A stretch of DNA of 64,000 bases, from IMG/VR virus record IMGVR_UViG_3300034374_007216, positions 1-64,000 of that record, one strand, 5' to 3'. A program made the translations under genes and the position numbers. Shown here piece by piece: positions 48,806-55,867 of this stretch (position 1 is the stretch's first letter; every line of letters starts with the position of its first letter). Below the pieces are notes generated by a model that worked only from the letters and a program-made list of their open reading frames with translations, ran no database searches and was not told the DNA's origin. The stretch is from a virus.

Positions 48806-49058
48806 CACGCAAGAGCCAACCTTTGAGGTTGTATGGTTGTGTGAACCCGATGAAAAGAATTGGGATGGTATTTTAGGTGCAGGTATGTATGAACCACGAC
48901 CTAATTTCTATACAGAACATGATGCAATGTTGTATATCAAAAACGAGCAACTACGGAGTCGTGCTATTATCAATTACTACAAAGTAGTTGAAGGCGAAAT
49001 AGAGTTTGATAGATACAAAATAATAGAGGCGAAGAAGAATGAATTTATTTACAAATAA
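48798..49058 (+). CDS. Small hypothetical protein with partial MIDT start
   Basis: 86 residues: MIDTQEPTFEVVWLCEPDEK, NFYTEHDAMLYIKNEQLRSR, then a charged end. It shares only MIDT with the tandem family. GAAGAAGAATGA precedes it. The last 20 bases overlap the next gene. Confidence 0.75.
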   Translation: MIDTQEPTFEVVWLCEPDEKNWDGILGAGMYEPRPNFYTEHDAMLYIKNEQLRSRAIINYYKVVEGEIEFDRYKIIEAKKNEFIYK

Positions 49059-49254
49059 ACAATTGAAATTGATACATTACTGTATCACATCGGAGTATTT
49101 CAACGGTATGGATGACCCTTGGTATCTTTGGCTTCAACTTGGTTTTGGAGATAGGGAAGAATTCCCCGAAGGGAAAGAAAGAGATGAAAAAGATGAGCAA
49201 GCACTTAAAACGCTTAGTGAACTTGCCGATTCGATATTACTAATGATAGAATAA
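49039..49254 (+). CDS. Small hypothetical protein
   Basis: 71 residues, ATG after GAGGCGAAGAAGA. FTNKQLKLIHYCITSEYFNG and a helical C-terminus (ALKTLSELADSILLMIE). No family recognised. Overlap with the upstream gene supports it. Confidence 0.75.
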   Translation: MNLFTNKQLKLIHYCITSEYFNGMDDPWYLWLQLGFGDREEFPEGKERDEKDEQALKTLSELADSILLMIE

Positions 49255-49285
49255 CGATAAAATAAAATGTTGAGGTACGGGTATC

Positions 49286-49945
49286 ATGGTCGCACCTTTC
49301 GATGAGGCTTTCTCATACCTGCGACAAAATAATCCGACAGGACAATACATAGGTGGTAGCACAGGGGCGAGAAGATTCGACTTACCAATGGGGCAGTTCG
49401 TCGGTAAGCGTGGCGATAGCCCTGCTCACCTTCAAAACGAATTCGACATGAATCAATACTTGAATGCACTTGGCGTTGATGTACCACAGGCACAGGAACA
49501 ACTAATGGATGGGCGACCCATGATGCTTACTGAGTTTGAACAGGGTCAAGAATTAGGGCGAGCAAGCCCACAGGATATTCAACAATTAACGACGGACTTC
49601 GTGCCTCATGCCCTCATATCCAATTGGGATATGTTGGGGTTGGGGCGTGATAATGTCATACGCAGACCCGATGGTTCTCTTACCTATGTGGATGTAGGTG
49701 GGGCAGGTCCTTTCCGAGCACAAGGGGGGCATAAGGGTGCGTTTGGAACAAGCGTAGGGGAGTTAGATACCCTACGAGAAAAGAATCCCGAACTTGCAGG
49801 TATTACTGAACAAGACATCGGGCGGTCATTCGATGAGTACGGCGGTCAATCCGCTATGGAAGATGCGTTACAACATCTAAGAGATAGGCGTACTCAAGAC
49901 ATTATGCGACAAAGAATACAGGATTTAACCCGCCGAGTCGCATAA
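49286..49945 (+). CDS. HipA/PI4K-like kinase-fold protein with N-terminal tag
   Basis: 219 residues. It begins MVAPFDEAFSYLRQNNP, a diverged helix tag and the only one in the rightward operons. Then come a substrate- or nucleotide-type region (FVGKRGDSPAHLQNEFDMNQ) and the catalytic-like block ALISNWDMLGLGRDNVIRRP followed by DGSLTYVDVGGAGPFRAQG. N-W-D, D-N and V-D-V-G-G correspond to the catalytic and metal-binding loops of HipA and PI3/4-kinase-like proteins. I recall phage and bacterial proteins with the same D-x-GG-x-x-x-FRAQG ending. Kinase activity is inferred. Confidence 0.75.
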   Translation: MVAPFDEAFSYLRQNNPTGQYIGGSTGARRFDLPMGQFVGKRGDSPAHLQNEFDMNQYLNALGVDVPQAQEQLMDGRPMMLTEFEQGQELGRASPQDIQQLTTDFVPHALISNWDMLGLGRDNVIRRPDGSLTYVDVGGAGPFRAQGGHKGAFGTSVGELDTLREKNPELAGITEQDIGRSFDEYGGQSAMEDALQHLRDRRTQDIMRQRIQDLTRRVA

Positions 49946-49955
49946 TTCTTTAATC

Positions 49956-49977
49956 AGTATTTAAACTGACTAAGAAA
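49956..49977 (+). promoter_or_regulatory. Early-type promoter, copy 6
   Basis: AGTATTTAAACTGACTAAG plus AAA (one change). It is 31 bases before the chosen GTG start at 50009; the leader has both GGGGTTGA and GGAGATGA. Confidence 0.85.
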
Positions 49978-50008
49978 GAAGGGGTTGAAAAACAAGGAGA
50001 TGAAAAAA

Positions 50009-50260
50009 GTGGCATACATTTTGAGAACAGACGGAACAACGACAGACATTGGGTGGAATCCACCATACGAAAAGATACGAGATGGAGTAGGAGGGTGGAT
50101 TGAATATGTACCCACTGCTGATGGTAACTACATGTATTGTCATGAAGAAGGCAAACTATTGGGGCTACCCGTTAATGAGAAGGCGACATCTATGATTGAT
50201 TTCGATGACATCATTGTAGGTGATGTTGTGGTTATGGATGCAAAAGAAGAGGAGGAATGA
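50009..50260 (+). CDS. DUF3846-like small protein
   Basis: 83 residues from GTG 50009, six bases after GGAGATG; in-frame ATG 50000 and TTG 49985 lie in the leader. VGGWIEYVPTADGNYMYCHE, then EGKLLGLPVNEKATSM and DIIVGDVVVMD match the DUF3846 pattern (GG-x-IE, EEGK-x-x-LP-x-N-x-x-A, D-x-IVGD-x-x-V), small phage proteins of unknown function. First gene of its operon. Confidence 0.85.
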   Translation: MAYILRTDGTTTDIGWNPPYEKIRDGVGGWIEYVPTADGNYMYCHEEGKLLGLPVNEKATSMIDFDDIIVGDVVVMDAKEEEE

Positions 50261-50263
50261 AGA

Positions 50264-50524
50264 ATGAGAATGACGAAAGAAAATAGAGAATGGCTTGAAA
50301 TTGCTTTGTTATTAGGCGAAGACAATATGACATTATTCCACGATTCCCGTTGGGAATGGATTTGTGAATATGATGTGTTCATGAATGCTTATGTTCGTTT
50401 TGGCGGAGATGCAGACACACACTTTACAAATGACGAGGCTCTTGAGCAGACGATAGAATACGCATACATGAAAATCCAAGATTGTTTTGAAGAAATTTGC
50501 AGAAGGATGATGAGGCTGAAATAA
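50264..50524 (+). CDS. Small hypothetical protein
   Basis: 86 residues, ATG after GAGGAGGAATGAAGA. WLEIALLLGEDNMTLFHDSR, AYVRFGGDADTHFTNDEALE, then a helix with a Cys. No family recognised. It is in the DUF3846 operon. Confidence 0.75.
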   Translation: MRMTKENREWLEIALLLGEDNMTLFHDSRWEWICEYDVFMNAYVRFGGDADTHFTNDEALEQTIEYAYMKIQDCFEEICRRMMRLK

Positions 50525-50525
50525 A

Positions 50526-50819
50526 ATGACAAAAGAAAAAGAAATTGAAAAGCAAATAAAACAGGAGATGCTTGTCATACAAGCAAAGATGGAACGGCTA
50601 CAGGCATGGAAGGACAGTGGGTACGGGCAACCTTGTGTTGAACACACTTGGCAACTTTTAAACAATCCCGAAATAATTCTTGGCACGAATCCTAAGATAT
50701 ACATTTTGAAATTCAAATGCAACAGATGTGGTATGGCTATGCAAGAACAGGCATCGGTTGTCGAAGAAACACTCTATGACGAGTGGCAAGAATTTAGAGA
50801 AGGAGGCGAAGAAGAATGA
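50526..50819 (+). CDS. Small coiled-coil/zinc protein
   Basis: 97 residues. An N-terminal coiled coil (KEKEIEKQIKQEMLVIQAKM), then C...H (PCVEHTW) and FKCNRCGMAMQEQ, giving a possible zinc site, and an acidic end GGEEE at a GGAGGCGAAGAAGAATGA junction. Function unknown. Confidence 0.75.
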   Translation: MTKEKEIEKQIKQEMLVIQAKMERLQAWKDSGYGQPCVEHTWQLLNNPEIILGTNPKIYILKFKCNRCGMAMQEQASVVEETLYDEWQEFREGGEEE

Positions 50820-51334
50820 ATATTTTCGTACTTGATACCAACCCAATCATTGCGGCTGAAATGCACTGCGACAAGCATGTGCCTAAGATGTGTGTTGAAG
50901 CGGCACAAATGATGGCATCAGCCCTACGCCGCCACGGTGCGACTGATGAGCAGATGCCACTCACCAAAGCAGGTAAAGCATACAAAGGTGGGTACAAACA
51001 TCACCCATGTACAGTATGGGCGGGAGATTCATGGGCAAACCTCGATTGGCTTGCTTCTCACGCTATTGCTTTGTGCGTTGAGTTTGAGTTCCGCTTCGGA
51101 AAAGAACACGCTTGCCTACAACCTATTGTCAAAATGGATGCACTCAACAGAAAAATGTACGAATCTATTCCATACAAAGAACTTACACCATTCGCACAGG
51201 CAATGCCCGACGAGTATCGTGATGAAGATGCGGTCAAGGCATACCGAGCATACTACCATTCCAAGCAGTTCGCCAAGTGGGAGAAGGGTACACCTGCTCC
51301 TTCGTGGTGGCGAGGCGTGGAGGTGACAGCGTGA
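50816..51334 (+). CDS. Conserved phage protein of the MNIFVLD / CDKHVxKM family
   Basis: 172 residues. NIFVLDTNPIIAAEMHCDKH then VPKMCVEAAQMMASAL, a central HHPCTVWAGDSWANLDWLAS and a helical C-terminus match a widespread phage family with conserved C-D-K-H and H-P-C-x-x-W. Its function is not established to my knowledge, although the His/Cys/Asp pattern suggests an enzyme or metal site. It ends RGVEVTA at the GGCGTGGAGGTGACAGCGTG junction. Confidence 0.8.
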   Translation: MNIFVLDTNPIIAAEMHCDKHVPKMCVEAAQMMASALRRHGATDEQMPLTKAGKAYKGGYKHHPCTVWAGDSWANLDWLASHAIALCVEFEFRFGKEHACLQPIVKMDALNRKMYESIPYKELTPFAQAMPDEYRDEDAVKAYRAYYHSKQFAKWEKGTPAPSWWRGVEVTA

Positions 51335-51492
51335 GTTGTGAAAACAAATGGCTTACTACAGGGTGGCACATCTCTTACGGGTGGACTCCAATAGCAAGGA
51401 GGCAAAAGTGGCATTGGTATTGCGAGTGCTGTGGTGAGGAAAGGTATTCTTCAACTACACCACGAAAGCGAGGCGTGGAGGTGACGGCATGA
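51331..51492 (+). CDS. Small zinc-type protein with GTG start
   Basis: 53 residues from GTG 51331, overlapping the upstream stop: SCENKWLTTGWHISYGWTPI, KWHWYCECCGEERYSST, ending RGVEVTA. CECCGEE may bind metal with the N-terminal Cys. Preceded by GGAGGTGACAGC, the same junction that recurs after it. Confidence 0.7.
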   Translation: MSCENKWLTTGWHISYGWTPIARRQKWHWYCECCGEERYSSTTPRKRGVEVTA

Positions 51493-51698
51493 GTGAATAT
51501 AGAAAACAGTTAGAAGAAAGAGATGGAGTTAGCCGAGTGTTTTGTTTGAAGTGTAATACTTTGTATCAAGACCCTAATGGTTATCCGATAGGTTTCACTG
51601 TGAGATATTGTTGCTCTCAAGAAACTGAAACAAACCAAGAGCGTATAGATTTCCTCGTGACTTATCCTCATAGGCAAGGCGTGGAGGTGACAGTATGA
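51489..51698 (+). CDS. Small zinc-type protein
   Basis: 69 residues from ATG 51489: FCLKCNTLYQDPNGYPIGFT and VRYCCSQETET, a four-Cys set. It ends PHRQGVEVTV at the third GGCGTGGAGGTGACAG junction. Function unknown. Confidence 0.75.
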   Translation: MSEYRKQLEERDGVSRVFCLKCNTLYQDPNGYPIGFTVRYCCSQETETNQERIDFLVTYPHRQGVEVTV

Positions 51699-51853
51699 GT
51701 GAAAAATGTAGTAGTAAAGGATGTAATGAACCAGCATACAGACAATGCAAAAATTGTGAAGTAATACGATGTGAAGACTGTGAATCAATTTTCCCAAACG
51801 GGATTGATTATTTCACAAGTCTTTGTCGTGAATGCGAGGAGGTGAAGGCGTGA
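51695..51853 (+). CDS. B-box-like small zinc protein
   Basis: 52 residues from ATG 51695: SEKCSSKGCNEPAYRQCKNC, EVIRCEDCESIF, LCRECEEVKA. The order C-x4-C, C-x2-C, C-x2-C, C-x2-C resembles compact cross-brace zinc fingers. It overlaps the methyltransferase-like gene by GTGA after GAGGAGGTGAAGGC. Confidence 0.7.
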   Translation: MSEKCSSKGCNEPAYRQCKNCEVIRCEDCESIFPNGIDYFTSLCRECEEVKA

Positions 51854-52500
51854 GAGTTCTTGTAGCATGTGAATGTAGTGGAAGAGTGCGTGAGGCTTTT
51901 CGGAAGTTGGGGCATGATGCTTGGTCTTGCGACATACAACCTGCCGACGATGATTCACCGTATCATTACCAAACTGATGTATTCGATGTTATTAACAAAG
52001 GGTGGGATTTGATGATTGCACACCCTCCATGTACATACCTTACCGTAACGGGTAATTCATGGTTCTATCATCCAGATGACAAACACTTACCTTTGGAAGA
52101 GCGACGACCTCATCCACGGTTTCCGAATCGCAGACAACACCGTGAAGAAGCGGTGGAGTTCTTCATGGCGTTGTACAATGCCGACATACCAAAGATTGCT
52201 ATTGAGAATCCTGTTGGTATCATGAGTACGAGGTTTAGAAAACCCGACCAAATATTTCAGCCGTATCAATTCGGCGACCCTTACGAGAAAAAGACATGCC
52301 TTTGGTTGAAGGGGCTTGACAAACTTGAAGATACAAATGTTGTCGAACCCGAACCAAGAGTTGTTTTCAAGAGTGGTAAGTCAATGCCAGCATGGTATGT
52401 GGAGGCGGCGAAACTACCACCGAAAGAAAGAGAGAAAGCAAGGAGTGTTACATTCCAAGGGTTTGCCGATGCAATGGCTGAACAATGGGGAGATGAATAA
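51850..52500 (+). CDS. Phage-type cytosine-C5 methyltransferase-like protein
   Basis: 216 residues from GTG 51850. RVLVACECSGRVREAFRKLG is the AdoMet-type motif I; IAHPPCTYLTVTGN holds the catalytic-type P-P-C; IAIENPVGIMS corresponds to the E-N-x motif. It lacks the long target-recognition domain of true restriction-type methylases and belongs to a short phage group whose product may modify DNA or free nucleotides. It ends next to a small early gene. A role in DNA modification is inferred. Confidence 0.8.
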   Translation: MRVLVACECSGRVREAFRKLGHDAWSCDIQPADDDSPYHYQTDVFDVINKGWDLMIAHPPCTYLTVTGNSWFYHPDDKHLPLEERRPHPRFPNRRQHREEAVEFFMALYNADIPKIAIENPVGIMSTRFRKPDQIFQPYQFGDPYEKKTCLWLKGLDKLEDTNVVEPEPRVVFKSGKSMPAWYVEAAKLPPKEREKARSVTFQGFADAMAEQWGDE

Positions 52501-52842
52501 ATGTGGATAGCAATAACAGAAGGATGGCTAAGTATAGTAGGACATAGGGATAAACCCGAACACCTCTTAGTAAGGGCGAGGAATCCCGAAGCAATAAGAA
52601 GAACATTTGGTAAGGAACGGATGTATTACATTGGTGATGCAGACTATCCTTATCGAGCAGATATACCAAGAGGTGAGGTTGCCGAGTTTCTCACTCGCAG
52701 ACTGACACACATGAAGTATGACAACTTCAAGAACACAGTTGATGATTGGGAATATAGGGATGTATTACATTCAGTATGGAACAGAATGTACAGATACGGA
52801 GAACAATACAGAAGAGATGGATTAGGAGTTGAAGAAGAATGA
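52501..52842 (+). CDS. Small hypothetical protein
   Basis: 113 residues, ATG directly after the previous stop with GGGGAGATGAA. WIAITEGWLSIVGHRDKPEH, YIGDADYPYRADIPRGEVAE and a Tyr/Arg-rich helical end. No family recognised; ends GVEEE at a GAAGAAGAATGA junction. Confidence 0.75.
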   Translation: MWIAITEGWLSIVGHRDKPEHLLVRARNPEAIRRTFGKERMYYIGDADYPYRADIPRGEVAEFLTRRLTHMKYDNFKNTVDDWEYRDVLHSVWNRMYRYGEQYRRDGLGVEEE

Positions 52843-53141
52843 AGGAACATGACTTTGCTACGAAGATAATTGATGGTTTGGTTGAGAAATTGGAACGATT
52901 ACAAAAGTTGGAGGCGGCGGTTGTTGGTTCGTGGATGGAGTCTTGTGACCAAGGCTCACCGTGGCACAAACTGTTGAGATACCCTTGTGTTGATTTAGGA
53001 TATTTGGAACTGCGTGATGTTGAAGTCACTCGTGAGGCGTTTGACGGTAGCACTTTCTCATACACTACTCGTGAGTTTCACTTGAAAGAAGAGTACGAAG
53101 AAATGGCGAAAGCGTGGATTGCACGAGGTGAAGAAGAATGA
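52839..53141 (+). CDS. Small hypothetical protein
   Basis: 100 residues, ATGA overlap upstream. FATKIIDGLVEKLERLQKLE forms a helix; GSPWHKLLRYPCVDLGYLEL and RGEEE follow. Unknown function. Its end contains the GAGGTGAAGAAGAATGA ribosome-binding junction for the phosphatase gene. Confidence 0.75.
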   Translation: MKEHDFATKIIDGLVEKLERLQKLEAAVVGSWMESCDQGSPWHKLLRYPCVDLGYLELRDVEVTREAFDGSTFSYTTREFHLKEEYEEMAKAWIARGEEE

Positions 53142-53572
53142 ACACACCAATTAAGGTAGGTGGTGGCACACTCACGATGTGCGACATCCATGACTTCCGT
53201 GATACACTACGCAAAGAACATACGGTGGTAACTCTATGTCGCTACCCTCCGAATTGGAGTAGTAGTGATAAGAATGAGCGACATCACTATTACTTTAGAG
53301 CACACAACAGCGACCCTGCGATTTGGTGTCATGCTGTTAATTTAGTCATGGACTTACTCAAAGAGGGTAAAGATGTTCTCTTGCATTGTGTTCATGGTCG
53401 TGACCGAACAGGTGGGGTTGCGTATGTCGTGCTACGACTACATGACTACGACCACGACACAGCATACAGAACAATGGTTGAGGCTCGCCCTTCACAAGAG
53501 ATGGAGTGGGCGACCAAGTTAGTGTACGGGCAACCATTGTACAGACAAATAATTGATGAGTATTTAAACTAA
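53138..53572 (+). CDS. Dual-specificity-type phosphatase
   Basis: 144 residues. The P-loop LLHCVHGRDRTGGVAYVVLR has Cys84 and Arg90 of CX5R plus the usual R-T-G. A candidate acid lies in HNSDPAIW. The whole protein is one compact DSP domain, unlike the zinc-ribbon fusion at 38855-40057. A tRNA, RNA 5'-triphosphate or phosphoprotein substrate is possible; unknown. Last gene of its operon; the next early promoter overlaps its stop. Confidence 0.88.
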   Translation: MNTPIKVGGGTLTMCDIHDFRDTLRKEHTVVTLCRYPPNWSSSDKNERHHYYFRAHNSDPAIWCHAVNLVMDLLKEGKDVLLHCVHGRDRTGGVAYVVLRLHDYDHDTAYRTMVEARPSQEMEWATKLVYGQPLYRQIIDEYLN

Positions 53573-53580
53573 CTAAGAAA
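53559..53580 (+). promoter_or_regulatory. Early-type promoter, copy 7
   Basis: Exact AGTATTTAAACTAACTAAG plus AAA. It overlaps the phosphatase stop codon and is 16 bases before ATG 53597, with AAAGGAGATGA between. Confidence 0.88.
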
Positions 53581-53596
53581 AAAGGAGATGAATAAT

Positions 53597-54592
53597 ATGG
53601 CACACAATATAGCACAAACAGAAAATGGAAGATATATGACCGCATGGACAGGCAATACGCCGTGGCATGGGTTGGGAACACAAGCACAAGGTTTGATGAC
53701 CGCAACGGAAGCATTGACACTTGCCCATCTTGATTGGGAAGTTGAGAAGCGACCACTATGGAACAAGCGAGAAGATGGGTTGCTTGAGGTTATACCCGAC
53801 ACATTTGGCGTATTTAGAAAGGACAATGGCGTGTCACTAACAAGAGGAAAAGCAGTAGGTAAGGTATGGAAACCATTTCAAAATATTGAATCAATGGATT
53901 TTCTCGATGAACTTACACAGACTCAAGAGGCGAAGATTGAGGTAACGGGTGCTCTCGGTAACGGTGAGCAGGTATGGGTACTTGCTAAACTACCCGATTC
54001 AATTATCATCAATGGTATGGATGTAGTGGACCAATATATTCTCGTGGTGAACAATCACGACGGTAGTGGTTCTCTCAAGATTTTCCTTACACCTATTCGT
54101 GTCGTTTGTAACAATACACTTACAATGGCTCTTAGAGGCAGAAACAACGGCTACAACATTCGACACACAGGCAAACTACACGACAGGGTTGCGGCGGCAC
54201 GAGAGGCACTTAACATGGTCAATAAGGACTTCATGGATTGGGGTGAATTGGCAGGGCAACTTGTTACCTTTGAAATGACCGAAGATGACATGGACTCATA
54301 CTTCATTGATACACTCGGTTTGACTTTCAACAAAGAAGGCGACTTGACAACCCGTTCCAGCAATATTCTTTTATCAGTAAAAGAAACTCTTGCTCGGCCA
54401 ACAAACAAACTCGCCGGCATGGAAGGTACGGCGTGGGCGGCATACAATGCCGTAACCGAAGCGATTGACCACGACTTCACTAAACTACAGAACGGTGAAG
54501 TGAGTCATAAGCGAATGGAGTCAGCATTGTTTGGTACATACGCACGAACAAAACAGAAGGCATTCATGAAAGCGTTGGAGATGACAGTTTGA
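53597..54592 (+). CDS. DUF932 phage/plasmid-like protein
   Basis: 331 residues from ATG 53597. TPWHGLGTQAQGLMTATEAL, a typical start; then FGVFRKDNGVSLTRGKAVGK, NHDGSGSLKIFLTPIRVVCN, NTLTMALR and IRHTGKLHDRVAAAREAL are the hallmarks of the DUF932 (TIGR03299) family found in phages and plasmids of bacteria and archaea. The biochemical role is unknown, but the family often lies near replication and recombination genes. Length normal. Confidence 0.9.
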   Translation: MAHNIAQTENGRYMTAWTGNTPWHGLGTQAQGLMTATEALTLAHLDWEVEKRPLWNKREDGLLEVIPDTFGVFRKDNGVSLTRGKAVGKVWKPFQNIESMDFLDELTQTQEAKIEVTGALGNGEQVWVLAKLPDSIIINGMDVVDQYILVVNNHDGSGSLKIFLTPIRVVCNNTLTMALRGRNNGYNIRHTGKLHDRVAAAREALNMVNKDFMDWGELAGQLVTFEMTEDDMDSYFIDTLGLTFNKEGDLTTRSSNILLSVKETLARPTNKLAGMEGTAWAAYNAVTEAIDHDFTKLQNGEVSHKRMESALFGTYARTKQKAFMKALEMTV

Positions 54593-54912
54593 AATTACAT
54601 GGAATAGGAACTGATACATGGTACAAAAGAGAACCTGTAGTGTGTGCTGATGGATATAAAATATCCATTCAAGCATCTTCCACTCATTACTCATCACCAA
54701 GAAGTACAGCAAAAAAATACAAGGCTTGTGAATTAGGTTATCCAAGTGAAGCAGACGAACTAATCAATAGTTATGCAGAAAGCGAAGATTATACCTCCAC
54801 TATATATCCTTATGTTCCCGCCAAAGTGATTCAAGCATTGCTTGAGAAACATGGTGGTGTTGTTAGTGGTGAATGTCCATTGTTAGATTTGACGGAGAGT
54901 GAAGAAGAGTGA
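54589..54912 (+). CDS. Small hypothetical protein
   Basis: 107 residues from a TTG whose TTGA overlaps the DUF932 stop. IGTDTWYKREPVVCADGYKI, SIQASSTHYSSPRSTAKKYK and a helical, acidic end. The SD GGAGATGACAG lies in the DUF932 3' end. No family recognised. Confidence 0.75.
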   Translation: MKLHGIGTDTWYKREPVVCADGYKISIQASSTHYSSPRSTAKKYKACELGYPSEADELINSYAESEDYTSTIYPYVPAKVIQALLEKHGGVVSGECPLLDLTESEEE

Positions 54913-55166
54913 AAGATGAAACAATCACAATCATAGATGTTGATGATGAGTTCATCAATGATACAATCATTTTAGATAACGAAGAAAGAAGATTTATTTC
55001 TATGACAAAGGCTGAGGGCATTGCTTGTCCACACTGTAAAGAGCGTGATGAAAGAAACCTTCTGTATCAAATGGACAACGGTGAATACTTTTACATAGGG
55101 TATTGTTGTGGGAAGTTTAGCATCTGCGAGGTAAATGGTGAGGACAATGGATTGGCAACCGAGTAA
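54909..55166 (+). CDS. Small zinc-ribbon protein
   Basis: 85 residues from GTG 54909. An acidic strand-rich start (TITIIDVDDEFINDTIILDN), then IACPHCKERDERNLLYQ and YIGYCCGKFSIC, a zinc-ribbon set. It overlaps the next gene by 20 bases. Function unknown. Confidence 0.75.
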   Translation: MKDETITIIDVDDEFINDTIILDNEERRFISMTKAEGIACPHCKERDERNLLYQMDNGEYFYIGYCCGKFSICEVNGEDNGLATE

Positions 55167-55866
55167 AGAACTTATACAATGGGGAAACGAACATTTTGGA
55201 ATGTTAGCAAAGGATTCAGTTTGGTCGCCCGAAGATTCGGGCGTACAGTATCGAAAAATGGATGACAACAAGTTTGCTCTCATCTTCATGCTCAATCATC
55301 CTTTGGCTCAAGAACATCATGAAAAATTCAGTTTGCTGATGGAGGCTTGCGGGTACGAAGTTGAGAAACCCGATGGGCTACAAATGGTAACACCTCCACT
55401 CAATCCAATTCAACAAGCAGAAATGCAACATGAAATGAGGCAAAAGATTGCTGAAACATGGGCGTGTGAGTGTGGTTTTCCTCTCGCTAACTGCGACCTT
55501 GAACAAAGAGTTGATGAGTATGTTGAAACTATTGATGCTGATGTTGGCGACGGTCAAACAACTCCCGTTGATATTTGGCGTTGCATTATTCAGTGTAGTG
55601 CGTGTGGTACGGATTTGTCTATTGACCCCGACGACTATCATCTTTTAGCAGGTGATTCATTGTTCATGTCTTGGACATCAAGCACCCATCACTACACTGC
55701 TCTAACAAGAGCACAGTTGAAGGACTTCGCTGATGCGGGTTTATTCACCGATGGCTACAGTGCCAACATTACAGTTCTTGGTGAAAAGGTAGGAGATGAG
55801 AAAGTACCTTCATGGTTATGGGGTATTTCAGTAATATCAAAAGAACTGAATGATGAAGAAGAGTAA
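55147..55866 (+). CDS. Hypothetical protein with Cys pairs
   Basis: 239 residues from ATG 55147, preceded by GTGAGGAC. WQPSKELIQWGNEHFGMLAK, FALIFMLNHPLAQEHHEKFS, then CECGFPLANC and QCSACGTDLSIDP, which may form one zinc site. C-terminal HHYTALTRAQLKDFADAGLF. No family recognised. Fourth gene of the DUF932 operon. Confidence 0.75.
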   Translation: MDWQPSKELIQWGNEHFGMLAKDSVWSPEDSGVQYRKMDDNKFALIFMLNHPLAQEHHEKFSLLMEACGYEVEKPDGLQMVTPPLNPIQQAEMQHEMRQKIAETWACECGFPLANCDLEQRVDEYVETIDADVGDGQTTPVDIWRCIIQCSACGTDLSIDPDDYHLLAGDSLFMSWTSSTHHYTALTRAQLKDFADAGLFTDGYSANITVLGEKVGDEKVPSWLWGISVISKELNDEEE

Positions 55867-55867
55867 C

